64,000 nucleotides of DNA from a virus. The stretch spans positions 25,720-89,719 of IMG/VR virus record IMGVR_UViG_3300010885_053065, one strand, 5' to 3'. Shown piece after piece: positions 15,716 to 24,166 of this stretch. The translations under genes and the position numbers were made by a program. The notes under the pieces were generated by a model, which saw only the letters and a list, made by a program, of their open reading frames with translations, was not told the DNA's origin and did not search any database. Within the stretch, counting starts at the first letter, position 1; every line of letters begins with the position of its first letter.

Positions 15716-18444
15716 TGGCTGAGTCTTTAGTAATCTCGCTTGCTATAAGTACTGCTGTTGGCTTTATTGGTTCGTTACTTACTCCAAAGAAAAAGCCAAC
15801 ACTACCAGATATACCAGGTAGTCAATACGGAAAGACTTTAATTAGGGGTTTTGGTACCTTTGCTGTTGAGGGAAATATGATCTTTCCTGAAACTGCTAAC
15901 CAAGCTTTTAGGATTAGTAGAAGCCGTTCTAAAGGAGGTAAAGGGATACCTCAAAGTCAGTCAGAGAGAGTGTACGGTAAGTTCATGGCTGTGTTCTGTC
16001 AAGGTCAAACTACCTTTGATACTCTCTGGATAAATGGAGTTACTCATGGTGGTAACGGTAGTTACGACGGGTACATGACTCAGCAAGGGTTTGATTTTTT
16101 TGATGGCAGACCTTTGACTATTAACGGAGGTGCTCAACTGCCATGGTCAGATGCTCAAGCCATTAACGGAGCTAATAATACACCTGCTTATACTGGTTTA
16201 ACTTGTGCGGCTTTCTCTAATCTTGATTTAACCAAGTTAGGGAACACTTTCCCTACTCAGTTCAAGATGAAATTGGTAGATGTTGAACTTGGTGCAGAAC
16301 CATCTTTAGGTGCTGTTGTCAAGGCTATTTGTAAGTTATCAGGATTATCAGATAGTCAGGTTGACACTAGTGATCTTGCTGGATTTCAGATAGTTGGGTT
16401 CGTTATGGATCAATCTGGAGGTTCTTATAAGGATTCAATTAGTCAATTAGCGTCAGCATGGTTGTTTTATCACACTGAGTTACAGGATGGTACATTAGCC
16501 TTTAGATTCTTTGATAGGAGTTTTACGGGAGATAGCCCATTAATTATTCCTGCTGACGAATTAGGAGCTTATGACGGGGTTGAGAGCAATTTTCCTTTTA
16601 ATATTCGTAGAGATTTTATAGATCCACTAGAACTTCCCTCTAAGATATGGTTGACCTTTACTAACCCCAATATTGGTTTCTATAGAGATACGGTAGTAGG
16701 TGAAGCTCAGTGGGCTAAGCATAAAAATGAACTAAATATAGACTGTTCTAATTGCATCATGACAGCAGGACAGGCTATAACCCAAGTCAGCAGAATGATG
16801 CAACAGTTCTGGGTGCAAAGAAACAAGTTTAAGTTTACACTGCCTCCTGTCAGTCCTAGTAGTGGGTTTAAGTATATTAATCTATCAGTTGGTAACTTAC
16901 TAGAATTACCTACAGGTGAGGTGGTTCAGATTGAGAAGATTGATATAGGTCTCAATTATATAGTTGAGATAGTTGCACACGGATATGGTAAATCATCTTC
17001 TATTACTGCTGGATCAGGTTCTAGTTCAAGTGTCAGCCCTCCTAGAAGCAATTCAGAGTATACAGACAATATTCCTGTTGGATCAACTTCAAATAAGCTA
17101 ACAATACTCGACATTAATACAATATCTGATAGCGACTCAGAAAGAGGTGTTTATGTTACTGCCTCTGGCTCTAATGTCAATGTTCTAGTTTCTATCGATA
17201 ATGGTACTTCTTACTCAAAAGCTACAACCTTAACTACTCCTGGAATTGTTGTCAATAACGTAACAGGAACGCTAATTAGTTGGAGTGATACAACAGCAAC
17301 TGACACGACTAGTACTTTAACAATCCCTCAATCAGTAGGAACTATCTCAAGTATCACTAGTGGTCAAGCAGCTACTCTCACAGAGAATGTCGCTTTTGTT
17401 GGTTCTACTACAACCGTTAACGGCACTTCAGTCTATAGAGGGGAGATAGTTGTTTTTACTACTGTTACCGTCTCTGGCTCAAATTATGTTTTGAGTAACT
17501 TTACTAGAGGGGTTAGAGGAACAGAGTCTTATATGTCTACTCACGGCACCAATACAGACACTTTTGTCTTATTGAATGGTGTTGGTGCTAACGTTTCTAG
17601 AATCTCGATAGACGATCAATATATTGGAACTAATCTATATTTTCAGACAACTAATAATGACTGGCAAACCTCCTATTCAGATCCTTCTGCTACTCAATTT
17701 AGTTATCAGGCTATTGGCTTAAAGCCTTACCAACAGAAGAATATAGCGTTTAACTACGATTCTGCACAAAACATTGTTATCAGTTGGACTAAAGTCCCTA
17801 GAGGGATGGCATTAACAACAGGAGAGTTAATTGATTCTTATTCTCTAGATATCCTAAACAATAGTAATGCTGTTGTAAGAACCTTAACTAGTGCTTCTCC
17901 TGTAGCTATCTACTCCAAGGCTCAGCAGATAACCGACTTTGGTTCAGTCCAAACTAGCTTAAAAGTTAATTTATATAAAGTTTCTAGTATTGTTGGCAGA
18001 GGTTATGTAAGAAGTTTATCAACTACTGTAGCGAGTGCAGGTAGCAGTACTTCTATAGTAGGTGACACAAGTACAGATAGTTTTAAGGCTACTAAAACCA
18101 TTACAGCAAACTATACTGTTTTGACTACTGATAATGGTTATTGGATAGTTGTCAATAACGCAAGTCTTACAGGGAGTGTATCAATTACAATAACAGTTAG
18201 TAATGCGCTCCCATTAGGTTTTAGATGCTATTTTGTTAATCCTTTACCAGTATCTGGCAACAATGTTATTCTTACTTTTGTGTCTTCTACAAGTGAGCCA
18301 TTTTATACAACAAATACCCTAAAACCTGATTCAGTTGGCTTATTGTATTTTCATGGTTCAAGTTGGACTTTGAACTCAGGAAAAGCAGAGTCTGTAGGTG
18401 GTTCAGGATTCACTGATATAGAACAATTGAGATTTTTATTATGA
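15715..18444 (+). CDS. Tail tip attachment protein J-like / GTA gp15-like
   Basis: A 909-residue protein. The hydrophobic N-terminus (LVISLAISTAVGFIGSLL) is followed by PGSQYGKTLIRGFGTFAVEGN, typical of J/gp15-type tip proteins, then a hub region (CKLSGLSDSQVDTSDLAGFQ, AVVKAIC) and a beta-rich C-terminus. It forms the central tip complex with the DUF2163 and NlpC proteins and probably contacts the host receptor. The C-terminal third is low-complexity Ser/Thr-rich. Confidence 0.85.
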   Translation: MAESLVISLAISTAVGFIGSLLTPKKKPTLPDIPGSQYGKTLIRGFGTFAVEGNMIFPETANQAFRISRSRSKGGKGIPQSQSERVYGKFMAVFCQGQTTFDTLWINGVTHGGNGSYDGYMTQQGFDFFDGRPLTINGGAQLPWSDAQAINGANNTPAYTGLTCAAFSNLDLTKLGNTFPTQFKMKLVDVELGAEPSLGAVVKAICKLSGLSDSQVDTSDLAGFQIVGFVMDQSGGSYKDSISQLASAWLFYHTELQDGTLAFRFFDRSFTGDSPLIIPADELGAYDGVESNFPFNIRRDFIDPLELPSKIWLTFTNPNIGFYRDTVVGEAQWAKHKNELNIDCSNCIMTAGQAITQVSRMMQQFWVQRNKFKFTLPPVSPSSGFKYINLSVGNLLELPTGEVVQIEKIDIGLNYIVEIVAHGYGKSSSITAGSGSSSSVSPPRSNSEYTDNIPVGSTSNKLTILDINTISDSDSERGVYVTASGSNVNVLVSIDNGTSYSKATTLTTPGIVVNNVTGTLISWSDTTATDTTSTLTIPQSVGTISSITSGQAATLTENVAFVGSTTTVNGTSVYRGEIVVFTTVTVSGSNYVLSNFTRGVRGTESYMSTHGTNTDTFVLLNGVGANVSRISIDDQYIGTNLYFQTTNNDWQTSYSDPSATQFSYQAIGLKPYQQKNIAFNYDSAQNIVISWTKVPRGMALTTGELIDSYSLDILNNSNAVVRTLTSASPVAIYSKAQQITDFGSVQTSLKVNLYKVSSIVGRGYVRSLSTTVASAGSSTSIVGDTSTDSFKATKTITANYTVLTTDNGYWIVVNNASLTGSVSITITVSNALPLGFRCYFVNPLPVSGNNVILTFVSSTSEPFYTTNTLKPDSVGLLYFHGSSWTLNSGKAESVGGSGFTDIEQLRFLL

Positions 18445-18770
18445 CGATCACATATACTCCAAAGACTAAAGCAGCAGTAGCAACTAGTTCTCTTACTACT
18501 ATCTATACTGTACCAAGTGACACTACAACTAGAGTAGAGAAAATTACTATTACAAATGGTGCAACAGCAGGTACAGTCACGCTTAAATTTTACGATGCAA
18601 GTGCTACCACATCTTATTTTTTAGCTTGTAACGCTTATCCAATAGCTGCTAACGCACTAAGGGAAATAGCGGGTGAGATACTAGAAACGGGCGATTATCT
18701 TCAAATTAGTGCAGCTACTACAACCGATCTGACTGTTAAACTGAACTACGTAGAGGCGGTTGTAAGCTAA
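18441..18770 (+). CDS. Small beta-rich virion protein
   Basis: A 109-residue Thr-rich protein whose pattern (TTIYTVPSDTTTRVEKITIT ... GTVTLKFYD) is common in small phage decoration or tail-tip accessory proteins. It overlaps its neighbours by 4 and 1 bp within the tail operon. No catalytic residues are seen. Confidence 0.6.
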   Translation: MTITYTPKTKAAVATSSLTTIYTVPSDTTTRVEKITITNGATAGTVTLKFYDASATTSYFLACNAYPIAANALREIAGEILETGDYLQISAATTTDLTVKLNYVEAVVS

Positions 18771-19546
18771 TGTTTTTAAGATCTCCTAGACCTGATTTAC
18801 TAGAGACTAGAGATAACTTTGGGATTGTGGCAAGTAGTTTAGGTGACAATAATTTAAAAAGCAATTTGCTAAGTTATTGGGATCTAACACCTGCCTCTAG
18901 TTATAATGATCTAACAAATAATGGTAGTAACTTAACGTTAATTAATTCTCCTAGTGGAGATAATACAAATGGTGTATTATTAAATGGTACTAATCAATAT
19001 TTATCGGTTGCTAGTAATTCGTATCTTCAATTTACTAGTAGCGATTTTACTATAGCTGGTTGGATCAATCCAACTTCTTTAGCTGCCAACGGAAGTTACA
19101 ATTTTATTGTTTGCCAAGACAATATTGGGGTTGGTAGAAATTGGGGGGTTATTTATGATCCGACTACTGCAGATACTAAATTAAATTTTCAAATTTTTAA
19201 CTCATCTGGATCAGCTTTCTCTGTTAAATCAAACTTTCAACCAACAATAAATAATTGGTATTTTTTAGTTGCAACACACTCTACCTCTGCAAAAAAAATT
19301 ACATTTATTGTTTTTGAAGGGTCTACCACTACACCTGTTTACGCAGGTGTAGTGACTTACACAGGAACTTTGGCAACAAATTCTTTACTAACTACTTTTG
19401 GTTGCGTTTTAATTTCTGGTAGTCCAAATTTTTATTTTAATGGTAGGTTAAAGCAATGGGGTATTTGGTCTAGAACATTAACAGGATCAGATATTCTGCA
19501 ACTGCATAATAGCGGTAATGGGTTATTTTTTTCTTCGCTAGATTAG
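18770..19546 (+). CDS. LamG/concanavalin-like lectin domain tail protein
   Basis: A 258-residue protein with a LamG-like jelly roll at about residues 60-230: YLSVASNSYLQFTSSDFTIA, then GWINPTSL, a central NWYFLVATH strand, and LKQWGIWSRTLTGSDI at the end. It is the last gene of the plus-strand tail operon, fitting a receptor-binding role with carbohydrate ligands. Only 8 bp separate it from the convergent csf1 stop, with no terminator visible between them. Confidence 0.75.
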   Translation: MFLRSPRPDLLETRDNFGIVASSLGDNNLKSNLLSYWDLTPASSYNDLTNNGSNLTLINSPSGDNTNGVLLNGTNQYLSVASNSYLQFTSSDFTIAGWINPTSLAANGSYNFIVCQDNIGVGRNWGVIYDPTTADTKLNFQIFNSSGSAFSVKSNFQPTINNWYFLVATHSTSAKKITFIVFEGSTTTPVYAGVVTYTGTLATNSLLTTFGCVLISGSPNFYFNGRLKQWGIWSRTLTGSDILQLHNSGNGLFFSSLD

Positions 19547-19554
19547 AGTTAATA

Positions 19555-20241
19555 TTAATCAACATCTGATTGGTTGGATTGAGCAATATAAGAGATTAAC
19601 TCAAGAAATCTACCACCACGCTTAGTAGATATCAATTGCTCTGTTGAGTGAAAATCTAATACTGAGTAGAGTTTAAATAGATTCTGAGATTTGTAGACAC
19701 CTGATAGTATCTCTGTCTTAGTGCATCCAAGAGACATTAACAGTTCAAAATAACCTAAAAACTCTATTAGCTCTTGTCTATTTATAGTAAGTAGATTTAT
19801 CTCAAAAAGTACAGGAAATATTTCTCTACTATTAGCTTCTTTAGCTAAGAATAAAATATGCTTTTGTCCAGATTCAGCTATAGCAATAGTAAAAGGCGGT
19901 TCAGGAGGGTTAACAAGCCATTCTCTAATCTGTGGTCTTGTGGGTAAGTCGGTTACTCTATCACCTTCAATCTTAGGGTAAGACTCTTTCTCTGAAATTA
20001 ACCAAGACCAACAACGACCAAATAATAGTACTTCTTTTTGACTATGTGGATTATAGTATTTAAGTCTTAGAGGGATAACGTAATGACAACGATCACATAA
20101 CTTATCAGAGGTTGGAGACTTAGCTGAACTGTGAGCCGTGAAACTGTCTTTTAGTATTCCTTCTTTAGGTTTGGTGGCAGGAATTGAACCACAGAGATAG
20201 CATGAGTCTTTTATTTTAGTGTCACTAGTCACGTCACTCAC
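19555..20241 (-). CDS. csf1: Csf1-like zinc-finger protein (type IV CRISPR-Cas)
   Basis: A 228-residue protein with the N-terminal treble-clef-like finger of Csf1: Cys14 and Cys17 (SCYLCGS), then Cys49 and Cys52 (LCDRCH), separated by a Phe-containing linker. Length fits Csf1, the Cas8-like subunit of type IV effectors. The start is GTG 20241, overlapping the preceding gene by 4 bp. It lies about 1.8 kb downstream of cas6 in the same direction. A partial copy of its 5' region is at 21514-21575. The call rests on the finger and the neighbours; the C-terminal part is not diagnostic to me. Confidence 0.75.
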   Translation of the reverse strand: MSDVTSDTKIKDSCYLCGSIPATKPKEGILKDSFTAHSSAKSPTSDKLCDRCHYVIPLRLKYYNPHSQKEVLLFGRCWSWLISEKESYPKIEGDRVTDLPTRPQIREWLVNPPEPPFTIAIAESGQKHILFLAKEANSREIFPVLFEINLLTINRQELIEFLGYFELLMSLGCTKTEILSGVYKSQNLFKLYSVLDFHSTEQLISTKRGGRFLELISYIAQSNQSDVD

Positions 20242-20813
20242 CTTGGCTTTGGTAATAGTTCTCTTGGAGAGTTGGGAGATTTGTGTGCTATGTCACTAAA
20301 CACGACACTTGCCTTGGCTTTGGTAATACTAAAATTGTGAACTGCATAAAGAGAAGTGACATCCTCAAAAATGATTTTCTCTTTAATTTTGAGATCTTCT
20401 AGGCTATCGTAATCTACAGGCTCTCCATCTTCGGTGAGCAAGAATATATCCTGAGCGCCTATTCTGAGTGCATAAACTACATCAGGACGACTAGGCAGTG
20501 AGACGCTGTAAAGGGTATATTGTCCCATACTAATAAGGCTTAAAACAGCATCTGGGAGTTTACTGAGACGACTTTTTGGGATGGACGAAGTGGTGATCAT
20601 GGCTCTATCCTCTCTTTATTAGCTAATCTCAAAGTTGTAACAGATTACCAACTTGTTACCAAAAGATGATGGTGGCTAAAGTGAAGTAAATGGGTATTAA
20701 TGGTTAACTAAGCATTATGCTCAATTTATGGATTACATTCTACCTACAATCTAGCTCACTAAAAATATTTATTTCTGGTCACTAAACGCGTCACTTACCT
20801 TGGCTTTAGCAGT
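20221..20813. repeat. Three imperfect 36-bp repeats around csf1
   Basis: Copies at 20221-20256, 20292-20327 and 20778-20813, all in one orientation and sharing CCTTGGCTTT near the 3' side. The first two are 35 bp apart, a CRISPR-like spacing, but they lie inside the start of csf1 and the end of the preceding gene. The third is noncoding. Confidence 0.6.
20238..20600 (-). CDS. Unknown 120-residue protein coupled to csf1
   Basis: The N-terminus is basic (SSIPKSRLSKLPDAVLSL) and the middle is beta-rich. The C-terminus contains the segment ITKAKASVVFSD encoded by one of the 36-bp repeats. The ATG at 20600 has a GAGGA site about 8 bp upstream, and the stop overlaps the csf1 start by 4 bp, so the two are translationally coupled. 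I recognise no family; a role with Csf1 is inferred from coupling only. Confidence 0.5.
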   Translation of the reverse strand: MITTSSIPKSRLSKLPDAVLSLISMGQYTLYSVSLPSRPDVVYALRIGAQDIFLLTEDGEPVDYDSLEDLKIKEKIIFEDVTSLYAVHNFSITKAKASVVFSDIAHKSPNSPRELLPKPR

Positions 20814-20827
20814 AGCCTGTCTTTAGT

Positions 20828-21088
20828 TCAAGAGTAGATCAATTCAGCTATTCGTTTTTCCTCAGCCAGAAATTTTAATAAGTTATCGGGAAGCGGAACA
20901 GCTTGTAACTCAATCCAGTACAAACAATGTCTTGGCGCAAATTCTATATCACGATCTGTAGAAGATCCTACGGGAAAGCCATTCATGTCTAAATATCTCA
21001 ACACATCAAACAACTCCTCTTTGTCTTTTGTCCTAAATATCAACTTTGAAGAATTGCGAGGTGACTGCAAATATATTTCATACATCAT
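20828..21088 (-). CDS. Unknown 86-residue protein
   Basis: A small alpha/beta protein (MMYEIYLQSPRNSSKLIFRT ... ELFDVLRYLDMNGFP). It starts 3 bp after the stop of the tnpB remnant. The ATG has no strong ribosome binding site. No family recognised. It lies in the scar region between cas6 and csf1, where duplicated and degraded fragments are common, so it may be a recent passenger. Confidence 0.4.
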   Translation of the reverse strand: MMYEIYLQSPRNSSKLIFRTKDKEELFDVLRYLDMNGFPVGSSTDRDIEFAPRHCLYWIELQAVPLPDNLLKFLAEEKRIAELIYS

Positions 21089-21090
21089 TT

Positions 21091-21418
21091 TTACCTTAAT
21101 AGATGATAAACTTTATTGTTACACAACAAAAAACTTTTACCTATTTTCTCCAAACCTTTATTTAATATGTTGATTGCTGCATTTTGATCCCTATCTAAAA
21201 CACATTGACAGTGTGGGCATTGATGCAGTCTTACACTTAAAAGTTTTGGCACTTTTTCACCGCAACTTGAGCAATTCTGAGAAGTGTTGTGGGGGTTAAC
21301 TTCTATTACTTGAACTCCAAACTTAGAAGCTATTTCCTTTAGTCTTAAAACAAAATAACCCCATGCTGCATTAGAAATAGCTTTAGAAGGATTTTCACAG
21401 TAAATTTTTGCATAACAG
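21091..21418 (-). pseudogene. tnpB remnant (C-terminal third)
   Basis: About 108 codons read as the end of a TnpB: SNAAWGYFVLRLKEIASKFG, then the zinc ribbon NCSSCGEKVP...HQCPHCQCVLDRDQNAAIN, keeping the last catalytic Asp. The N-terminal two thirds and any start are missing. The sequence differs from the intact TnpB at 837-2027, so it comes from another element. It separates cas6 from csf1. Confidence 0.8.
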
Positions 21419-21513
21419 GATCGGTAGAGCCAAAACTTTTTTCATATGACACTCCGATAGTTTTTATTAGCGAGAAATCAAAAAGCCTAGAGTAATCTAG
21501 GCTGATAGTGTGG

Positions 21514-21575
21514 TTTAGTATTCCTTCTTTAGATTTGGTGGCAGGAATCGAACCACAAAGATAGCAAGAGTCTTT
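21514..21575 (-). pseudogene. Partial duplication of the csf1 5' region
   Basis: 62 bp matching 20150-20211 with about five mismatches. It encodes the first half of the csf1 zinc finger (DSCYLCGSIPATK) within a 77-codon frame at 21345-21578 that then runs into unrelated and tnpB-remnant sequence. It probably represents a second csf1 copy destroyed by the element. Confidence 0.7.
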
Positions 21576-21592
21576 CACGCAATCTACAAATA

Positions 21593-21952
21593 TTATTTAA
21601 GTTTTTTCTCTATTGTAGTGGTGATGGTCTGATTGATAATCATAAGCTCTTTCTTGTTTTCGGTAATAGTTATAGTATGTTTGGTATCTTCTCTTACAGA
21701 ATTTACTTCTGTATCATCTCTATTGGTATTAATAACTTTTTTAGAATAATCTACATCATACTCAATTCTTTTTATGTTGCATGTTTTAGGTTGTAAATTA
21801 CAACTGGGTTGAATACTGGTAGAGCATCTATTTAAATTTGATATTTTGCAAGCTGGCGTGTTTTTAAGAGTCTCAAGATCTTCTGCTAGCACACTATTTG
21901 TATTTACTTCTAATGCAATAAAAAGTAATAAAATAAACAATGAAATACGCAT
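21593..21952 (-). CDS. Small secreted protein with four cysteines
   Basis: A 119-residue protein with a clear signal peptide (MRISLFILLLFIALEV..., cleavage likely after SVLA). The mature part has four Cys (ACKI, RCST, SCNL, TCNI) in its first 40 residues and a Thr-rich, charged C-terminus. It would be exported and disulfide-linked. It lies in the same orientation as cas6 but 118 bp downstream, and its promoter is uncertain. Superinfection exclusion or envelope modification are possible roles for such phage proteins; neither is shown. Confidence 0.55.
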   Translation of the reverse strand: MRISLFILLLFIALEVNTNSVLAEDLETLKNTPACKISNLNRCSTSIQPSCNLQPKTCNIKRIEYDVDYSKKVINTNRDDTEVNSVREDTKHTITITENKKELMIINQTITTTIEKKLK

Positions 21953-22070
21953 AAGTTAAACCCCTGTTTCTTTATGATTTATTAATATTTTAACAACAAA
22001 ATATAGTTTTCTGTATACACTTTTCATTGTTTTAAGATATTCTCGTTTTATATTTAATAGTTCCGATAAT

Positions 22071-22655
22071 TTAAACAAACACTCCACAACCTAACTTGTG
22101 TTTACCGCCAATACCTGACACTTGAAGCTTAATAGAATCTTCTTTACTTAAGTTAAATGCTTTAGCTTTAAACCCTACTACAGTATAATTCCTCTCACTT
22201 CTTGGGATGCGTATTGTCAGTCTTTCTAATACTTCAATATCTGCTTTAATCTCTAACTTATCTAGTTGTTTATCTGCTGCTATTTTAAATAGCTCTGGAG
22301 TGACAGCATTCTTGATTACAACCAATCTAGCTATTAACTCTGTTTTACCTTCTAGCATCCTATATAAAGGGTTTCCTAGCCTTATTTGGTAGCGCATTAT
22401 CTTAAGGTTAGAGTCTTTAAGTTTAGTAAATAACTTGGCGTTATCTATAGTTGTTCTGATTAACAAAGTAGATTTATCTGTTAATTTAATCTCTCCATTG
22501 TTGTTAGGGAGTCCAGTTATTGTGTTAATAAAAACTTCCTCTAGACTATGGAGTTCTTGTATTTTTGAACACAAAGCAGAGTATAGATAATAATTATGGT
22601 CAGCATAGAGAGACTGACCATAAACAGGGAATAGAATATCAACAAATTGAGACAA
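22071..22655 (-). CDS. cas6: Cas6-family CRISPR RNA endonuclease (Cmx6-like)
   Basis: A 194-residue protein. The N-terminus (VDILFPVYGQSLYADHNYYL) matches the start of Cmx6-type Cas6, with the DH...Y/LY helix. The middle has RYQIRLGNPL, and the end is the diagnostic glycine-rich RAMP loop SGIGGKHKLGCGVFV. Cas6 processes CRISPR transcripts and holds the crRNA 3' hairpin. It is the last gene of the nine-gene operon, 19 bp after the Coq4-like gene. Classic type IV-B loci lack Cas6, so its presence implies an RNA to process, perhaps from a host array or one outside this window. Confidence 0.85.
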   Translation of the reverse strand: MSQFVDILFPVYGQSLYADHNYYLYSALCSKIQELHSLEEVFINTITGLPNNNGEIKLTDKSTLLIRTTIDNAKLFTKLKDSNLKIMRYQIRLGNPLYRMLEGKTELIARLVVIKNAVTPELFKIAADKQLDKLEIKADIEVLERLTIRIPRSERNYTVVGFKAKAFNLSKEDSIKLQVSGIGGKHKLGCGVFV

Positions 22656-22674
22656 GTTAAATTAATTTCTCCAG

Positions 22675-23442
22675 TTACTGTAGAGACAAACTAACCAAGT
22701 TAAGTTTGTCTCTAGTCTCGTTCAAATCTTTTTCTATGTAATCTGAGACTGGAAAATCACTAAAAATATCAACAGAGTTTACTCCTATATTCCAAGCTTT
22801 AACAATGCGCTCAGTTTTAAAATAATCAACTCCTTGTGCTTCTAAAAATATCTGTAGTTGCTCCAACAATAGAATAGGAGGATTGCAGCGATTTATCATT
22901 CCTTCTTCAAAAGCAATTATTTCTAGTTCTCCTTGTACTGTAGTAGGAACATCTAGTAATATATGGTGAAAATCATGAACCAAGATATAGCTAGACGGAA
23001 ACATTGATGGTTTATCTACTGTTGCTACGTTTCCATTATTTTGATAATACTGGTGTAGAGCATATCCTACTGTTCCCTTCTTACAAAAAGGAAGTTTTTT
23101 AAAAAGTTTTATATTTTCTGGGTTAGGAGTTAATGATTCTAAGAAATAGCTTTTGAGTCCAATTAATTTATCTTTTAAAGACATAAAAGGCAATATTTTT
23201 GGCATTGTTTGTGTCCTTAAAGTACAAGTTGGTCTTACGTATTCAAACCTTATTCGGCTAAAGATCTGCCATAAATTAGCAGAAGTAACACCTAGTAAAT
23301 TAACTGGTGTCAGTAAACTTACTACATCGATTTCTGGTTTAACTAATTTAATAATTTCTTCTCTATTTTCTGCTTGAATAATTCGATTAAATAGATTATT
23401 ATCGGTCAAAACTTGTTCAAGAAAATTAAGTTCAACAGTCAT
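22675..23442 (-). CDS. Coq4-like protein with HDxxH-x11-E zinc motif
   Basis: A 255-residue protein. Residues 156-172 (HDFHHILLDVPTTVQGE) give an exact HDxxH-x11-E match to the metal site of Coq4, the ubiquinone-pathway protein that acts on lipid quinone intermediates. The upstream GYALHQYY and PSSYILVHD context also fits Coq4. It overlaps cysH by 11 bp and precedes cas6, so it is an integral operon member. Why a Cas operon would need such a domain is unknown; Coq4 folds may have been reused for another reaction. Confidence 0.65.
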   Translation of the reverse strand: MTVELNFLEQVLTDNNLFNRIIQAENREEIIKLVKPEIDVVSLLTPVNLLGVTSANLWQIFSRIRFEYVRPTCTLRTQTMPKILPFMSLKDKLIGLKSYFLESLTPNPENIKLFKKLPFCKKGTVGYALHQYYQNNGNVATVDKPSMFPSSYILVHDFHHILLDVPTTVQGELEIIAFEEGMINRCNPPILLLEQLQIFLEAQGVDYFKTERIVKAWNIGVNSVDIFSDFPVSDYIEKDLNETRDKLNLVSLSLQ

Positions 23443-24163
23443 AAAATGCCTCAGTTACATTCTGTTTTAAATATGAGTATAACATAGGATTAAATCGCTT
23501 CATGTTCTCTAAAGAGGTTTTCTGTAAGGATTTGTTTTTGTTAGCAGAATACCAATAATTAGCATGAGCATTGGTTCTACTTGTTTTACGGTCTAATTTG
23601 TCATACAAGTCCAAGTAAGGAATATCATAATAAAAAAGATAAGCCCAAACATCCTGCCATGACCACCATGCAAGAGGACATACTCTATAGTATCCTTTAT
23701 GTTTTCCTGTTTGGTATTGATGAATTAACCCGTATTTTTTTAGAGATCTTCTTCTATTAATACTTTCTTCTGCTCTTAGCCCAACAAAAGCCACACTGTA
23801 ATCAACTACTGCATTTATCCTGTCTTGGACTGTATCAGAAGTAGCAGCATTCTCTTTTTGAGCTTTAATATCTAAATACTTAGTTGGAAATTTCTCACAA
23901 TACCTAGAGATTGTTTCCGAGTAATTAGAAACATAATCTTGCTCTATTGAGCTATAACAAACTGCAGCAATATCAGGTTTAATTTGTTGGCAAAGGTGCA
24001 ACATTACGGTTGAATCTTTGCCCCAACTAATAGCTACATAAGAGTCACCAATCTCTAGAGCTTCAGAAATTATTTGCTTGGATTTCTCTACTCTTTTTTT
24101 AAAGCTATCTAGTAGCGCATAACCTCTATAGGCTTGATATTCTGGATCATCTTTTAAAAGCAA
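23432..24163 (-). CDS. CysH-like PP-loop protein associated with type IV Cas genes
   Basis: A 243-residue protein with the PAPS-reductase/DndC-type fold: PP-loop SWGKDST (residues 46-52), the VGLRAEESINRR motif, and CPLAWWSWQDVWAYLFYYDI. It lacks the C-terminal ECGLH of true PAPS reductases, so sulfonucleotide reduction is unlikely; ATP-dependent adenylation or thiolation of another substrate is more plausible. CysH-like genes are the known companion of type IV-B loci. It sits 3 bp from csf3 and overlaps the Coq4-like gene. Confidence 0.85.
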   Translation of the reverse strand: MLLKDDPEYQAYRGYALLDSFKKRVEKSKQIISEALEIGDSYVAISWGKDSTVMLHLCQQIKPDIAAVCYSSIEQDYVSNYSETISRYCEKFPTKYLDIKAQKENAATSDTVQDRINAVVDYSVAFVGLRAEESINRRRSLKKYGLIHQYQTGKHKGYYRVCPLAWWSWQDVWAYLFYYDIPYLDLYDKLDRKTSRTNAHANYWYSANKNKSLQKTSLENMKRFNPMLYSYLKQNVTEAFYDC

Positions 24164-24166
24164 CTG

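Noticed and set aside
20168-20190. tRNA-like T-arm (GGTTCAATTCCTGCC on the minus strand), also at about 21532-21550
   Set aside because: It is coding sequence for the csf1 finger (CGSIPATK); no acceptor, D-arm or anticodon arm is present, so it is not a tRNA. A tRNA-derived att core cannot be excluded but is unsupported.
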